Assembly: GCF_900637195.1 (NCBI RefSeq)
Contig: NZ_LR134356.1
Location: forward strand, 4,960,001 to 5,024,000
Direction of reading: 5' to 3'
Source: Mycolicibacterium aurum
GTDB lineage: Bacteria; Actinomycetota; Actinomycetes; Mycobacteriales; Mycobacteriaceae
DNA: 64,000 bases
Shown here: positions 34,017-42,282 of the stretch, in pieces
Position numbering within the stretch: the first letter of the stretch is position 1
Layout of the letters: the number at the start of each line of letters is the position of its first letter
Notes under the pieces: model-generated
The model's database searches: none
What the model saw: the letters and a program-made list of their open reading frames with translations, nothing else
Told to the model about the DNA's origin: nothing
Program-made: the position numbers and the translations under genes

Positions 34017-35105
34017 TTACGCCGGAATCAGGGAAACCTTGACCGACTCCCGGCCGCTGGCCACCAGATCCAGACCCTGTTGGAAGTCGACCAGGGGAAG
34101 TTGATGGGTGCAGATGCGATCCATCGGAAGCAGGCCGGACTCGATCATCTTGATCGCCGCCGGCCAGCAGTACGGGCCCAGATGCGCGCCCAGGACGTCG
34201 AGCTCCTTGTCGTCGCTGATGATGCTCCAGTCCACCGAGACATCGCTGCCGAAGACGCCGTACTCCACATATCGTCCGAGTTTGCGTAAGAGGTTGAGCC
34301 CCTGCGGAACTGCCGACGGGTGCCCGGTGCCCTCGAGGTAGACGTCGGCACCGTAGCCGCCAGTGAGCTCCTTGACGAGCGACTCGGCATCGTGTTCGGC
34401 GATGTTGACGGTGATGTCGGCGCCGCACGCCTTGGCGAGTTCGAGTTTTTGCGGCTCCATGTCCAGGGCGATCACGTGCATGGGATTCTTGGCCCGGGCA
34501 CCGGCGACCATGCCGAGTCCGATCGGTCCGCAGCCCGCGACGACCACGGTGTCCTCGAAGGTGATCTGTGCGCGCTCCACGGCGTGCAGCGAGCACGACA
34601 GCGGCTCGGCGAAGGCGGCGTGATGTGGTGCGACATCTCGGGAGATTTTGTGCACCAGCGCTTCTGCGGGGTAGACCATGTAGCTGGCCATGGCACCCGG
34701 CGTGCGCCGCTTGAAGCCGTAGAGGTCGTGCGGCTGGCACATGTGGTATTGGCCGCGCTTGCAGAATCGGCATTCCCAGCACGGCACGATCTGCTCTGAC
34801 ACCACCCGGTCACCCACTGCGATGCCCCACCGCTGCGCAGCCTCGTCGTCGAGTTCGACCACGGTGCCGGCGAACTCGTGGCCGGGAATGACCATCGTCT
34901 CGGCCCAGGCCGGACGGTTCTCGTCCCCCCAGAATTTCGCCGCGCCGTGGTAGCACTTCAGATCGCTGGCGCAGATGCCGACGGCGTCCACTTTGACCAG
35001 GGCCTCACCGGGGCCCCGTTGGGGTACGGCGACCTCTTCGAGGCGGTAGTCCTTGGGCCCGTGGCAGACCACAGCCTGCATCTTCTCCGGGATCTGAGCG
35101 GCCAT
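34017..35105 (-). CDS. eltD: erythritol/L-threitol dehydrogenase (zinc MDR)
   Basis: A 362-aa zinc-dependent medium-chain dehydrogenase. The catalytic zinc ligands are in GICASDLKCYHG and IPGHEFAG; the structural zinc cysteines are in CWECRFCKRGQYHMC; the NAD site is VAGCGPIGLG. Length and context match EltD of M. smegmatis, which oxidises erythritol to D-erythrulose and L-threitol to L-erythrulose. AAGGAGAGGA lies before the ATG. It is the first gene of the eight-gene operon eltD-SBP-permeases-ATPases-kinase-isomerase and is divergent from the SorC regulator. Confidence 0.88.
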   Translation of the reverse strand: MAAQIPEKMQAVVCHGPKDYRLEEVAVPQRGPGEALVKVDAVGICASDLKCYHGAAKFWGDENRPAWAETMVIPGHEFAGTVVELDDEAAQRWGIAVGDRVVSEQIVPCWECRFCKRGQYHMCQPHDLYGFKRRTPGAMASYMVYPAEALVHKISRDVAPHHAAFAEPLSCSLHAVERAQITFEDTVVVAGCGPIGLGMVAGARAKNPMHVIALDMEPQKLELAKACGADITVNIAEHDAESLVKELTGGYGADVYLEGTGHPSAVPQGLNLLRKLGRYVEYGVFGSDVSVDWSIISDDKELDVLGAHLGPYCWPAAIKMIESGLLPMDRICTHQLPLVDFQQGLDLVASGRESVKVSLIPA

Positions 35106-35164
35106 CGCGAGTTCCTCTCCTTGTGTCCGGGGTCACAGTAACCGAGGCCGTGCACAACTGTCCA

Positions 35165-35204
35165 GAACATCTGTTCAGCAATATTCTTTTCAGCGCAGAT
35201 GTTC
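35165..35204. promoter_or_regulatory. long inverted repeat, candidate SorC-type operator
   Basis: GAACATCTG (35165-35173) and CAGATGTTC (35196-35204) are perfect inverted repeats with 22 bases between them, in the 116-bp gap between eltD and the regulator gene. The left arm also sits in GAAC-N4-GTTC. Widely spaced arms fit the tetrameric SorC/DeoR-like regulators. Confidence 0.55.
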
Positions 35205-35209
35205 AATGT

Positions 35210-35215
35210 CATAAT
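35210..35215 (+). promoter_or_regulatory. -10 box of the SorC gene (leaderless)
   Basis: CATAAT lies six bases before the ATG at 35222, with no ribosome site between, so the transcript is probably leaderless. The right arm of the inverted repeat ends five bases upstream of it, so the bound regulator would compete with RNA polymerase. Confidence 0.45.
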
Positions 35216-35221
35216 CGCGTC

Positions 35222-36265
35222 ATGCCACGGCCGGCCCGATCCAGCCCCTCATCGGCCAAAACGCCGGGACCGTCCGCTGACGCGGACTTCGGCCACTTCC
35301 CGCCGACACTGCTCTACGCCGCCGCCCGGCTGTACTACGAGGACGACGGCACCCAGGCCGAGATCGCGCAGCAGCTCGGAACGAGCAGGGCGACCGTGAG
35401 CAGACTGCTGGCCGAGGCCAAGCGGCAGGGCATCGTCCGCATCGAGGTGGTGCCCCCCGCGGACGCCCAACCGACGGAACTCGCCGTACGACTCGCGCGG
35501 GCACTCAACCTGCACTCCGTCTACCTGTCACAGCCTCTCCCCGGCCCCGGTCCCGGCCGCTCCGTGATCGACGTGATGGGGCGCGCACTGGCGCCTGCGG
35601 CGGGGCGGGCACTCAGCGAGGCCGGGCTGCTGCCCGGCGACGTTCTGTTGGTCTCGTCGGGACGCACGGTCTATGAGCTTGCACAGCACGAACTGACACC
35701 TCTGCCGGGTGTCGTGGTCGCACCGACCGTCGGCGGCAACGACCAGCCGGACGGGTGGTATCAGACCAACGAGATCACCCGACTCGTGGCGCACAGCGTC
35801 GGCGGCCGTGCGAATTACCTTTTCGCACCAGCACTTCCGGGGCCCGCCCTCTACGATTCGCTACTGGACGACCCCAGTATTCAACGCGTGCTGCATCAGT
35901 GGCCGACGGCACGCTGCGCGCTGATGGGAGTCGGCGCGCCACCGCTGGCCCGCACCGACATTCCGCAGTTCGTGCCCACCGGATCCGGCTCGCTGCGGTT
36001 CGCGGTGGGCGATGTGTGCTCCCGCTTCTACGACCGCGACGGCGAGCCCGTGCAGTTCGACGGCATGGAGAGGTTGATCGCCATCGAACTCGCTGCGCTC
36101 AAACACATTCCAGTGACCATCGCGGTCGCGGTCGGCCGGGAGAAGGTCGAGTCCATCGCCGCCGGGGCGCGCGGCGGCTACTTCAACCGCCTCGTGACCG
36201 ACCCGGCGACCGCCGAGGCGCTCTTGGAGGCCGGCAACATCGCTTCATCGCAGGAGGTTTCATGA
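35222..36265 (+). CDS. SorC/DeoR-type sugar-binding transcriptional regulator
   Basis: A 347-aa regulator: N-terminal helix-turn-helix (LYYEDDGTQAEIAQQLGTSR, then ATVSRLLAEAKRQGIVRIEV) and a C-terminal sugar-phosphate isomerase-like effector domain (VLLVSSGRTVYELA, AVGDVCSRFYDRDG). It probably represses the eltD operon until a tetrulose phosphate is bound; EryD of erythritol catabolism is of this type. The ATG at 35222 is preferred; the frame upstream to 35123 runs through the operator region. Its stop overlaps the start of the SDR gene (ATGA). Confidence 0.9.
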   Translation: MPRPARSSPSSAKTPGPSADADFGHFPPTLLYAAARLYYEDDGTQAEIAQQLGTSRATVSRLLAEAKRQGIVRIEVVPPADAQPTELAVRLARALNLHSVYLSQPLPGPGPGRSVIDVMGRALAPAAGRALSEAGLLPGDVLLVSSGRTVYELAQHELTPLPGVVVAPTVGGNDQPDGWYQTNEITRLVAHSVGGRANYLFAPALPGPALYDSLLDDPSIQRVLHQWPTARCALMGVGAPPLARTDIPQFVPTGSGSLRFAVGDVCSRFYDRDGEPVQFDGMERLIAIELAALKHIPVTIAVAVGREKVESIAAGARGGYFNRLVTDPATAEALLEAGNIASSQEVS

Positions 36266-37056
36266 CAACGGCCGCAACGGATCCCAGGTATGCGGGGGCG
36301 ATGCGCCTGGATGGCAGACGGGCGTTGATCACCGGTGCCGGCAAGGGCATCGGCGCCGACATCGCCCGCGCGCTCGCCTCCGCGGGCGCGGACCTGGTGC
36401 TCAGCGGCCGCGACTCCGACGAACTGGCGCGGGCCGCCCACACGCTACGTGATGAGTTCGGTGTTCGAACCTACGCGGCCGCAGTCGATCTGGCTCACCC
36501 TGACGGCCCAGACGAACTCGCCCGGGTGGCGTCCGACCAGTGGGGCGGACTCGACATCCTGATCAACAACGCGGGCGTCTCCTACCCGGAGGCCGTCGTC
36601 GACACCCGCGCCGAGACATTCGATGCGACGCTGGCCGTCAATCTGCGCGCACCGGCGCTGCTTGCGGCCCGGGTGGGCGCCCAGATGGTCGCGCAGGGGT
36701 CCGGCGGTGCGATCGTCACAGTGGCATCCGCGGCGGCTCTAGCACCGCTGCCCGAGCACTACGCCTACTGCGCATCCAAGGCCGGACTGGTGATGGCCAC
36801 CAAGGTCCTGGCGCAAGAGCTCGGACCCCACGGCATCCGCGCGAACTCGGTGTGCCCGACGGTGGTACTCACCGAGATGGGGCAGCGGGTCTGGGGCGAG
36901 CAGACCAAGGCGGCACCGATGCTCGCCCGTATCCCGCTGGGCCGCTTCGCCGTTCCCCGCGAGGTCTCCGACGTCGTGGTGTGGCTGTGCTCAGACGCCG
37001 CGACCATGGTCAACGGCGCCGACATCCCGATCGACGGCGGATACACCATGGGCTGA
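36262..37056 (+). CDS. dthD: short-chain dehydrogenase, probable D-threitol dehydrogenase
   Basis: A 264-aa classical SDR: GAGKGIG nucleotide-binding motif, NNAGVSYPEA, catalytic Ser in VASAAALAP and YCASK for Tyr and Lys. The C-terminus GADIPIDGGYTMG is typical. In the M. smegmatis tetritol locus an SDR (DthD) oxidises D-threitol to D-erythrulose, and the place next to eltD and the SorC gene supports the same role. AGGAGG precedes the ATG, which overlaps the regulator stop. The gene converges with the FGGY kinase, with one base between stops. Confidence 0.8.
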   Translation: MTTAATDPRYAGAMRLDGRRALITGAGKGIGADIARALASAGADLVLSGRDSDELARAAHTLRDEFGVRTYAAAVDLAHPDGPDELARVASDQWGGLDILINNAGVSYPEAVVDTRAETFDATLAVNLRAPALLAARVGAQMVAQGSGGAIVTVASAAALAPLPEHYAYCASKAGLVMATKVLAQELGPHGIRANSVCPTVVLTEMGQRVWGEQTKAAPMLARIPLGRFAVPREVSDVVVWLCSDAATMVNGADIPIDGGYTMG

Positions 37057-37057
37057 G

Positions 37058-38533
37058 TCAGCCGATGTCGGCCAACCGGTGCACCTGCTCACGGGTGGCG
37101 GGATAGAGCTGCGCCCACGTGCCGAACAGATCGTCGTACATCGCCCTGTTGGCCTCATCGGGTGTGATCTCCCGTGCGACCCTGGCCCAATCGGTGTCGG
37201 GTGCCACCAGGCCTGCGCCGATGGCGGCCAGAAGCGCATCCCCGTAGCTGGCGCCGATCGCCTGTTCGGGCACCAGCTGCGTACGACCCGTGATGTCGCT
37301 GATCGCCTGCGCCCACACCGGGCTCTTGATGCCGCCGCCCACCGCGACGGTGCGCGTCGCCCGGTGTGCGTCATCGAACCGATCGAGGATCTGGCGGATA
37401 CCGAACGCGATACCTTCGTACGCCGCGCGGAACAGGTGGCCGCGGCCGTGCCGCAACTCAAGGCCGGCCAGCACCCCGCGGGCGCGCGGATCGAACACCG
37501 GGGTGCGCTCCCCCGCCAGGTAGGGAAGCATCAGGAGCCCTTCGCTACCCGCCGGAACATTCAGCGCCTCGGCGGTCAACTCGTCGAACGACGGACCGCC
37601 GGTGAGGTTTTGGAGCCAGCCGATCAATGTCCCGGCGGTCGACGTGCCCGCCGCCAGCGCAAGGCTGCCAGGCTCCACCCCCGCGGTGGTCCACAGCGCC
37701 GGGTCGCTGTGATACTCGTCGATCACCTGAACCAGGAACATCGTCGAGCCGTACATCAGCATCTGGTCACCGGGTCTGCGCACGCCGACAGAGAACGCCT
37801 CGGAAAACGCGTCGACGGTCCCGGCCGCCACCGGCAACCCGGCGGGTAGTCCGGTCTCGGCGGCTGCGGCGGCTGAGACCGCACCGATGATGTCGCTCGG
37901 CCAGACCAGTTCGGGAAGGGGCAGGGATCCGCAGATCCGGTCGGTCCACTCCCTGTTCCAGGTGAACTCCCGGGTGAGGTAGAGCGGATCGCACTGGCTG
38001 GCGGTGTGGTGGTCCATCACGTAGGAACCGGTGAGCTTCGCCGCGATATAGGAATTGGAGCCGTACCAGCGGGCCGCGCGGTCGAACACCTCGGGTTCAT
38101 GTCGGCGCACCCACTCGATCTTGGGTCCCACCGCTTGACTGGACAGCAGCGTGCCCGCCTGGTCAAGAATGTTCTGTTCGCCGAATTCCTCGGTGAGCGA
38201 TTCGATTTCGGCGTGCGCCCGGGTGTCGATCCCGTACAGGATCGCCGGTCGCAGCGGCCGCGCGTCGGCATCGCAGAGAACCAGGCACGGTCCGACGCCG
38301 CTGACGCACATCGCTGCCAGCCGCGCGTGAGGGGGAATCTCGGCCGTCAGCGCTGCGCTGATAGCACACACCTCGCGCCACCACACCGCGTCGGCATCCA
38401 CCTCCGCCCAACCGGGGCGCGGCAGATCGATGGCGTGTGCGATGGTCTCCGACGCGAGGACGTTTCCCGCCGTGTCGACCAGCACGCCCTTGGTGCTGCC
38501 CGTTCCCATGTCGATTCCGAGCAGCAGGTCCAC
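37058..38533 (-). CDS. FGGY-family carbohydrate kinase
   Basis: A 491-aa kinase of the xylulokinase/glycerokinase fold: DMGTGSTKGVLVD at the N-terminus (phosphate 1 motif), PGWAEVDAD, YGSTMFLVQV, and AVGGGIKSPVWAQAISDITG (adenosine motif). The substrate is probably a pentulose or polyol. In a tetritol locus it could extend the range to other sugar alcohols, but this is inference. The GTG is preceded by TAGGGT six bases upstream, so it is likely leaderless and transcribed on its own. Confidence 0.88.
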   Translation of the reverse strand: MDLLLGIDMGTGSTKGVLVDTAGNVLASETIAHAIDLPRPGWAEVDADAVWWREVCAISAALTAEIPPHARLAAMCVSGVGPCLVLCDADARPLRPAILYGIDTRAHAEIESLTEEFGEQNILDQAGTLLSSQAVGPKIEWVRRHEPEVFDRAARWYGSNSYIAAKLTGSYVMDHHTASQCDPLYLTREFTWNREWTDRICGSLPLPELVWPSDIIGAVSAAAAAETGLPAGLPVAAGTVDAFSEAFSVGVRRPGDQMLMYGSTMFLVQVIDEYHSDPALWTTAGVEPGSLALAAGTSTAGTLIGWLQNLTGGPSFDELTAEALNVPAGSEGLLMLPYLAGERTPVFDPRARGVLAGLELRHGRGHLFRAAYEGIAFGIRQILDRFDDAHRATRTVAVGGGIKSPVWAQAISDITGRTQLVPEQAIGASYGDALLAAIGAGLVAPDTDWARVAREITPDEANRAMYDDLFGTWAQLYPATREQVHRLADIG

Positions 38534-38539
38534 CCCACA

Positions 38540-38545
38540 ACCCTA
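38540..38545 (-). promoter_or_regulatory. TAGGGT -10 box of the FGGY kinase gene (leaderless)
   Basis: TAGGGT on the minus strand lies six bases before the GTG start at 38533, the same hexamer and spacing as at echA6 and the FKBP gene. No Shine-Dalgarno sequence lies between. Confidence 0.4.
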
Positions 38546-38587
38546 CGATGCCGCCACCGCCTCGCCCACGCGTTCGGGCCGATCGGG

Positions 38588-40411
38588 TCAGGCGAGCGAC
38601 TGCACCCACGAGTGGTGCAGCGCCGCGTAGTGACCGCCGTCGCGGGCGGTCAGCTCGTCGGGGGAGCCGTCCTCGACGATGCGGCCGTGCTCGAGCACGA
38701 GCACGCGATCGGCGATCTGCACCGTCGACAAGCGGTGGGCGATGACCACCGCGGTGCGGTCGGCCAACACGGTCTCCAGGGCGCGCTGCACGAGCCGCTC
38801 ACTGGGAATGTCGAGCGAGGACGTCGCCTCGTCCAGGATCAGCACCGCCGGGTCCGCCAGGAACGCCCGGGCGAACGCGACAAGCTGGCGTTGTCCCGCC
38901 GACAGCCGACCACCGCGCTTGGCGACGTCGGTGTCGTAGCCTTCCGGCAAGGACTCGATGAAACCATGCGCACCAACGGCTTCGGCAGCTTCCCGGACCT
39001 GCTCGTCGGTGGCGTCCGGCCTACCGAACCGGATGTTGTCGGCCACCGTGCCGCCGAACATGAAGTTCTCCTGCGTCACCATCACCACGTGGCGGCGCAA
39101 CTCCGCCTGCGCGACCGAACGCAGGTCGACGCCGTCGACAGACACCGTGCCCGCGACCGGATCGTAGAAGCGGGTGAGCAGCTTCGCGATCGTCGTCTTG
39201 CCCGCACCGGTGGTGCCGACCAGGGCCACAGTCTGTCCGGCCGGTATCTCCAAATCCAGGCCCGGTAGCACCGTCCGGCCCGACACGTATTCGAATCGGA
39301 CGCCGCGGAACGCGATCTCACCGCGAACGTCGCCCATCGGGACGGGTTCGGCCGGGTCACCGATGCCGGGCTTCTCGGCCAGCACGCCCGCCAGCTTCTC
39401 CAGCGCCGACGACGCGGACTGGAAGGTGTTGAAGAACTGCGAGATCTCCTGCATCGGTTCGAAGAACATCCGCAGGTACAGCAGGAACGCCGCCAGCGTC
39501 CCGATCGTCATCTCGCCGTGCAGCACCCGGTAGCCGCCGTAGAGCAACACCACGCCCGTGGTGAGGTTGCCGACCAGCTTCACGCCGGGCATGAAGACCG
39601 CCAGAAGCTTGAAGGTCTTCTCGTTGATCACCCGGTAGCGGTCGGCGATGTCCTCGAAGATCTCCTGATTGCGTGGTTCACGGCGGTACGCCTGCACCGC
39701 CTTGATGCCGGTCATCGTCTCGACGAACTGCACGATCACCAGGGCCGAGATCTCGCGGACCTCGCGGTAGATCTTCGACGATTCGCGATGGAACCACCAC
39801 ACCAGCAGCACCAGGAGGGGAAACGCCACCAGGCACATCAGGCCGAGCTTGACGTCGAGTACCACCAGCAGCACCGAGGTGCCGACCAGCGTGAGCACCG
39901 CGGTGATCAGGCTGTCGAAGCCGGTCTCCAGCATGTCCTGGATGGCCTCGACGTCGTTGGTCGAGCGGCTCACCACCCGCCCCGAGGTGTAGCGGTCGTG
40001 GAACGCGATGTCGAGACGGCCGAAGTGGCGGAAGACCCGCCTGCGCAATTCACGCAGGACTTTCTGTCCGATGCGACCCGACCTGCGCAGGAAGAACATC
40101 CGGCTGGTGGCCTGCACCGCCACCACACCACACAGCGCCGCCACCACGAGCAGCAGCGTGCGGGCGGGCTCGCCCGCCAACAGCGGCGGGATCCCGTCGT
40201 CGATGCCTTTCTGCACCAGCAGCGGAACAGAGAGGCGCGCAACGTTTTCCACCACCACGACGACGGCGAGGAGCGCGACAGCCCAGCGGTACGGGCGCAG
40301 CAGCGAGATCAGCAGCGCGCGTGCCTCCCGCCGCCGCGGCACCGATTCGTCGATCGGCAGGTCGGCGTTCTCGTCGAACTTTCCCCGCCAGTCGGGCTGA
40401 GCACTCGTCAC
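38588..40411 (-). CDS. ABC exporter half-transporter (third of three)
   Basis: A 607-aa fused six-helix TMD and ATPase domain. Walker A is LVGTTGAGKTT, signature LSAGQRQL, Walker B LILDEATSSLD with the catalytic Glu, H-loop IAHRLS. The GTG at 40411 overlaps the stop of the 624-aa half-transporter (GTGA), so the two very likely form a heterodimer, with this one providing the intact catalytic glutamate. Substrates of such pairs are drugs, lipids or peptides; no specific substrate is indicated. The open frame upstream of the GTG overlaps the previous gene and is not needed. Confidence 0.9.
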   Translation of the reverse strand: MTSAQPDWRGKFDENADLPIDESVPRRREARALLISLLRPYRWAVALLAVVVVVENVARLSVPLLVQKGIDDGIPPLLAGEPARTLLLVVAALCGVVAVQATSRMFFLRRSGRIGQKVLRELRRRVFRHFGRLDIAFHDRYTSGRVVSRSTNDVEAIQDMLETGFDSLITAVLTLVGTSVLLVVLDVKLGLMCLVAFPLLVLLVWWFHRESSKIYREVREISALVIVQFVETMTGIKAVQAYRREPRNQEIFEDIADRYRVINEKTFKLLAVFMPGVKLVGNLTTGVVLLYGGYRVLHGEMTIGTLAAFLLYLRMFFEPMQEISQFFNTFQSASSALEKLAGVLAEKPGIGDPAEPVPMGDVRGEIAFRGVRFEYVSGRTVLPGLDLEIPAGQTVALVGTTGAGKTTIAKLLTRFYDPVAGTVSVDGVDLRSVAQAELRRHVVMVTQENFMFGGTVADNIRFGRPDATDEQVREAAEAVGAHGFIESLPEGYDTDVAKRGGRLSAGQRQLVAFARAFLADPAVLILDEATSSLDIPSERLVQRALETVLADRTAVVIAHRLSTVQIADRVLVLEHGRIVEDGSPDELTARDGGHYAALHHSWVQSLA

Positions 40412-42282
40412 AGGCTCCTCCCCTCCAGAATGTCGTGGTCCAGCCGCGTGCGCTCCTGCTGTTCGTCCCAGTCGCACTCGCGCTCGGAGCCGTCGTCGAG
40501 TTCGTCGTCGGCTGCCAGCAGGTACCGGTACTGCGGAACCTCTGCCAGCAATTCGGCGTGGGTCCCGACGTGGGTGATGGTGCCGTTCTGCAGCAGCGCA
40601 ACCCTGTCGGCCAGCAGCACCGTCGACGCGCGATGGGCGACCACGATGCCGGTCACCTCGTGCAGGATGCGGCGCAGCGCCTCCTCGACCACCGCCTCGG
40701 TGTGCACGTCCAGCGCGGACAGCGTGTCGTCGAGCACCAGGATCCTCGGCCCGGCCAGGATCGCCCGCGCCAGTGAAAGCCGTTGCCGCTGACCGCCGGA
40801 CAGGCTCATACCCTGCTCGCCGATCCGGGTGTCCAGACCGAACGGCAGGTCGTAGGCGAACTGTGCGGCGGCGACCTCGATGGCCTGGTGCAACTCGGCC
40901 TCTGTCGCGTTCGGCCGGCCCAGCTTGAGGTTCTCCGCCACCGACATGGAGAACAGGGTCGGGTCCTCGAAGGCGGTCGCCACGGCTTCGCGCAGTGCGT
41001 CCAGCGACAGCTCGCGGATGTCCTGGGCGTCGATGCGGATCTCACCCTCGCTGACGTCGTACAGGCGCGACAGCAACCCGACGAGCACCGACTTCCCCGA
41101 TCCCGTCGCACCGACAAGAGCCAGCGTCTCGCCGGGTTCGACGGTGACGTCGACGTGGCGGAGCACCCACTCTTCGCTGTCAGGGAACCGGAACCCGACG
41201 TCGACCAGTTCGAGGCGACCGCCCCGCGGTGTCTGGTCCCGGGGCCCGTCGGTGATCTCCCGCGGCGCGTCGAAGATCTCGGCGATGCGGTTGGCCGCGG
41301 TGAACGACTCCTGAGTCATCGACAGCAGGAAGCCCAGCGACGCGATGGGCCACACCAGCGACAGCATCATGGTGATGAACGCGACCAGAGTGCCCATGGT
41401 GACGGAGCCGTGGCCCGCCGCGTAGGCACCGAAGCCCAGCACGATGATCAGGGTGAGGTTGGGGATGACCTCGAGCAGAGTCCAGAATTTCGCGGACACC
41501 GAGACGCGACTGACCTGCGTGTCGTACAGCCCGGTCAATTGGTCGTCGAACCGCTGGTAGACGTAGTCCTCACGCCCGAACGACTTGACCACCCGCAGAC
41601 CGAGGGCGGCCTCCTCGACGTGGGTGGCGACGTGACCGGCCTGATCCTGCGCCAGCCGGGACAACCGGGTGTACTCCTGCTGGAAGTGCAGCACGGTGAG
41701 CGTGATGGGGACGATCGACACCAGCACCACGACGCCGAGTGGCCAGTACATCGCCAGCAGGATCGCCGTGACGACGGTGATCTGCAGGACGTTGAGCATC
41801 AGGAAGATCAGGCCGAACGACATGAACCGGCGAATGGTGCTGAGGTCGTTCATGATTCGCGACAGCAATTGACCTGATTGCCAACGGCCGTGGAACGACA
41901 TCGGCAGGATCTGCAGCCGCGCGTAGAGCTGTTTGCGAATGTCGGCCTCCACACCCATGGTGGCGCGCGCGACCAGCCAGCGGCGGATGAACCACAGCAC
42001 CGCCTCGGTGATGCCCACCCCCAGGGCCGCGGCGCCGACCAGCCACAGGCCCTGTTGATCCTGGTGCCGCACCGGCCCGTCGATCACGGCCTTCGTCATC
42101 AGCGGAATGGAGATGGTGGCGACCAGACTGGCCAGCGCGACCACGATCATGACGGTCCACCGTCCGCGGTAGGGCAGCAGGTAGGGCAGCATCCGCCACA
42201 GATCGGAGCTGGGCTTCACCCGCTTCGGGCGCGGCGCGATCGCGGGCGCCGCGTGCAGGGTGTCGTGTCGGGAGTCAGCCAC
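40408..42282 (-). CDS. ABC exporter half-transporter with degenerate Walker B (second of three)
   Basis: A 624-aa half-transporter: six helices, Walker A LVGATGSGKSV, signature LSGGQRQR, but Walker B ILVLDDTLSALD, where the catalytic Glu is Asp, and VVAHRAS at the H-loop. One inactive site is normal in heterodimeric exporters such as TM287/288, so this is the regulatory half and the downstream 607-aa protein the active half. The GTG start lies inside the end of the first exporter gene (8-base overlap). Confidence 0.9.
   Translation of the reverse strand: MADSRHDTLHAAPAIAPRPKRVKPSSDLWRMLPYLLPYRGRWTVMIVVALASLVATISIPLMTKAVIDGPVRHQDQQGLWLVGAAALGVGITEAVLWFIRRWLVARATMGVEADIRKQLYARLQILPMSFHGRWQSGQLLSRIMNDLSTIRRFMSFGLIFLMLNVLQITVVTAILLAMYWPLGVVVLVSIVPITLTVLHFQQEYTRLSRLAQDQAGHVATHVEEAALGLRVVKSFGREDYVYQRFDDQLTGLYDTQVSRVSVSAKFWTLLEVIPNLTLIIVLGFGAYAAGHGSVTMGTLVAFITMMLSLVWPIASLGFLLSMTQESFTAANRIAEIFDAPREITDGPRDQTPRGGRLELVDVGFRFPDSEEWVLRHVDVTVEPGETLALVGATGSGKSVLVGLLSRLYDVSEGEIRIDAQDIRELSLDALREAVATAFEDPTLFSMSVAENLKLGRPNATEAELHQAIEVAAAQFAYDLPFGLDTRIGEQGMSLSGGQRQRLSLARAILAGPRILVLDDTLSALDVHTEAVVEEALRRILHEVTGIVVAHRASTVLLADRVALLQNGTITHVGTHAELLAEVPQYRYLLAADDELDDGSERECDWDEQQERTRLDHDILEGRSL

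Noticed and set aside
37051..37063. GGCTGA-G-TCAGCC dyad as terminator
   Set aside because: The symmetry comes mainly from two convergent TGA stop codons one base apart; the loop would be too small for a stable hairpin.
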